A stretch of 14,079 nucleotides of DNA, taken from assembly GCA_900551515.1 (NCBI GenBank), contig URWH01000028.1, positions 1-14,079 of the forward strand, in the 5' to 3' direction. The position numbers were made by a program, and so were the translations under genes. The DNA is from an uncultured Porphyromonadaceae bacterium. GTDB taxonomy: Bacteria; Bacteroidota; Bacteroidia; Bacteroidales; Muribaculaceae. The notes below the pieces were generated by a model, which was given only the letters and a program-made list of their open reading frames with translations, searched no databases and was not told the origin of the DNA. This document shows positions 12,658 through 14,079 of this stretch, one piece after another; the stretch's first letter is position 1; each line of letters begins with the position of its first letter.

Positions 12658-14034
12658 ATGGTACTATATTATATTCTGGTGCCCCTTGCGTGGCTTGTGT
12701 GGCACATCGGCTTCCGCATCCGGGTGGAGGGGCGCGAAAACCTGAAAAAAGTGCAGACGAAGGGCTATATTCTGGCACCCACCCACGTTTCCGCCATCGA
12801 CCCGGTGTTCATCGTGGTGACGCGGTGGGGCAGGCGGATGGTCGTGTTCGCGAAAAAAGAACTGTTCGAGATCAGCGCCCTGCTGAGCTGGTTCTTCCGC
12901 TGCTGCGGCGGCGTGTGCGTCCGCGGCACCAAGGACGAGATGGCGGTCATCTCCCAGACGGTGGAGGCCTGCAAGCAGGGCAAGACCCTGCTCATCTTCC
13001 CGGAGGGCACCCGCGAAAAGGACGGCAAACTTCTGCCCCCCAAGAGCGGACTGTTCGTCATTGCCGCCGAGGCGGGGGTGGACGTGGTGCCCTGCCGCAT
13101 CCATCTGATGTCCGAAGACCCCGACGGCCTGAAGGGCATCAATATGGAGAAGGTCACCAAGGCCCGCCGCATGAGCTACCCCATCATCAAGCCCTATCAG
13201 GACCAGCTGGAGAACCGCCAGCAGTGGTGCATTGCCGCCGTCCCCGGTGCAGCCTGGGCCAAGAAGGTCTTCCCCGGCGAGCGCACCGGCACCGCCATGG
13301 AAAAGCTCTGGGAGGCCATCCTCTTCACCTCCCGGGTCACCGATGACCCCGAGAAGGCCTGGGCAGACCACGACAAGGACCTGCAGGAGCGCTGCGACTA
13401 CCTGAACAGCCTGGGCATCCGCTCCTTGCACTATACCGCCGACAACGGCACGGACTTCACCGTGGGTATGATCCCCGAGGGCCGCTTCTGCGGCGGCGGA
13501 GAGACGGCCCGCACCGGCATCTTCTTCAACCCCAATATCCCCACGGAGGAGTGCTTTGTCTCCCCCATGAAAGGCCAGGCCGAGGGCATTGTCTATGCCA
13601 CCAAGCCCCTGAGCTACCGGGGCCAGCTGATCGAGGGCTTCTCCATCCGCTTTGCCGGCGGCAAGGCCGTGGAGGTCCACGCCGAGAAGGGCGAGGACCT
13701 GCTCAAGGCCATGATCTCCATGGACGAGGGTGCTGCCTACCTGGGCGAGTGCGCCCTGGTGCCCCAGGCCAGCCCCATTGCCGAGAGCGGCCTGCTGTTC
13801 TACAACACCCTGTTCGACGAGAATGCCGCCTGCCACCTGGCTCTGGGCATGGGCTTCCCGGATACCATTGCAGACTTCCAGAATAAGACATTGGAGGAGT
13901 GCCGCAGCCTGGGCATCAACGATTCCATGATCCACGAGGACTTCATGATCGGCTGCGACAGCATGAATATCGACGCCCTCTGCGCCGACGGCTCCACCAA
14001 GCCCATCTTCCGGAACGGCAACTGGGCGTTCTAA
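12658..14034 (+). CDS. Hybrid frame: 1-acylglycerol-3-phosphate acyltransferase (PlsC) N-terminus fused to M29 aminopeptidase C-terminus
   Basis: This 458-residue frame joins two unrelated enzymes. Residues 1-148 are PlsC, the membrane acyltransferase that makes phosphatidic acid. It has a hydrophobic N-terminus, HVSAID (H43-x4-D48), FPEGTR (114-119) and motif IV VVPCRI (143-148), then stops where about 40-90 more residues are normal. From about residue 149 it continues as a leucyl-type M29 (AmpS/PepS) metallo-aminopeptidase: SEDPDGLKGI, WCIAAVPGAAWAKKVFPG, LHYTADNGTDFTVG, GGGE, NPNIPTEECF (E297/E298), DEGAAYLGE (E364), DENAACHLALG (H393) and NDSMIHEDFMIG (H426, D428), ending in the family's FRNGNWAF. 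The M29 metal-site half is complete, but the first 100 or so residues are missing. Such a fusion makes no evident biochemical sense. A join artefact or a rare deletion is likelier than a designed enzyme. A modest AGGA-type ribosome binding site precedes the start. Confidence 0.85.
   Translation: MVLYYILVPLAWLVWHIGFRIRVEGRENLKKVQTKGYILAPTHVSAIDPVFIVVTRWGRRMVVFAKKELFEISALLSWFFRCCGGVCVRGTKDEMAVISQTVEACKQGKTLLIFPEGTREKDGKLLPPKSGLFVIAAEAGVDVVPCRIHLMSEDPDGLKGINMEKVTKARRMSYPIIKPYQDQLENRQQWCIAAVPGAAWAKKVFPGERTGTAMEKLWEAILFTSRVTDDPEKAWADHDKDLQERCDYLNSLGIRSLHYTADNGTDFTVGMIPEGRFCGGGETARTGIFFNPNIPTEECFVSPMKGQAEGIVYATKPLSYRGQLIEGFSIRFAGGKAVEVHAEKGEDLLKAMISMDEGAAYLGECALVPQASPIAESGLLFYNTLFDENAACHLALGMGFPDTIADFQNKTLEECRSLGINDSMIHEDFMIGCDSMNIDALCADGSTKPIFRNGNWAF
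13090..13110. other. Second in-frame gene junction (PlsC to M29 aminopeptidase)
   Basis: PlsC homology ends at VVPCRI (codon 148 ends at 13101) and M29 homology begins at HLMSEDPDG (codon 149 starts at 13102). The exact base is uncertain by a few codons. Both sides look like the same Clostridia group in codon use, so this may be a within-genus chimera or a genomic deletion rather than a cross-phylum join. Confidence 0.7.
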
Positions 14035-14050
14035 AAGCTGCTCCGTTAAA

Positions 14051-14079
14051 CCTTCTCCTCCGGGGAAGGTGGCCCGCCG
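14051..14079. repeat. Intergenic hairpin repeat of Faecalibacterium-like type, copy 2 (cut by window end)
   Basis: CCTTCTCC and GGGGAAGG can pair (one G-U) around a 3-nt loop at 14051-14069, followed by TGGCCCGCCG. The hairpin followed by AAGGTGGC matches the reverse complement of the 11826-11882 element, so the two copies are inverted. The element runs off the window. Confidence 0.5.

Noticed and set aside
12664..13935. Long open frame of 423 residues on the minus strand
   Set aside because: It is a shadow of the PlsC/M29 frame in GC-rich sequence. Its protein is low-complexity and rich in Gly, Ala, His and Leu with no motifs, while the plus strand has clear enzyme signatures.
11600..14079. 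Horizontal transfer of a Clostridia segment into a Bacteroidales chromosome
   Set aside because: The right side holds housekeeping genes (cmk, plsC, M29 peptidase), no integrase, att site or insertion sequence, and keeps Clostridia expression signals. The join splits both parent genes, so a chimera explains it with fewer steps.

Overview
The window looks like two unrelated bacterial genomes joined in one contig. Bases 1 to about 11,620 read as Bacteroidales, probably a fairly GC-rich gut Muribaculaceae-like organism. The signs are TonB-dependent receptor and DUF5689-type lipoprotein families restricted to Bacteroidota, lipoproteins with acidic residues after the lipid cysteine, promoters of the Bacteroides type (TTTG, about 20 nt, TAnnTTTG), and starts without Shine-Dalgarno sequences. 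Bases from about 11,620 to the end read as a Clostridia genome of the Faecalibacterium/Gemmiger/Subdoligranulum group. The signs are the flavoprotein-cmk-plsC gene order, a strong AAGGAGA ribosome binding site, and short hairpin repeats of a kind I associate with that group.

Layout. 1-1214 (minus): an unrecognised conserved-looking protein cut by the window edge, with its own Bacteroides-type promoter. 1215-1500: intergenic, with a 9-nt-periodic TAGCTA array and a terminator. 1501-9190 (minus): a three-gene operon read right to left, made of a TonB-dependent receptor and two paralogous multidomain surface lipoproteins (an N-terminal DUF5689-like domain followed by repeated OB-like DUF6359-type modules and variable C-terminal beta domains). 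9191-9613: divergent control region with a promoter for each side and a long structured leader. 9614-10663 (plus): a secreted endonuclease/exonuclease/phosphatase (EEP) family hydrolase, then a strong terminator. 10843-11421 (plus): a lipoprotein-type flavodoxin, followed by the first residues of a lipoprotein resembling a class A beta-lactamase.

At about 11,612-11,637 that lipoprotein runs in frame into the C-terminus of an HI0933-family flavoprotein. This is the taxon junction. Then come cytidylate kinase (cmk) and a second odd in-frame join at about 13,100, where a PlsC acyltransferase cut just after its fourth motif continues as the C-terminal three quarters of an M29 aminopeptidase. Two in-frame gene hybrids within 1.5 kb, one of them crossing phyla, point to assembly or library chimerism rather than biology.

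The most interesting biology is the divergent TonB receptor / two DUF5689 lipoproteins / EEP hydrolase locus. I read it as a candidate surface system that captures and degrades a phosphodiester substrate such as extracellular nucleic acid, with OB-like lipoproteins in the place usually held by SusD. The substrate is inference only.
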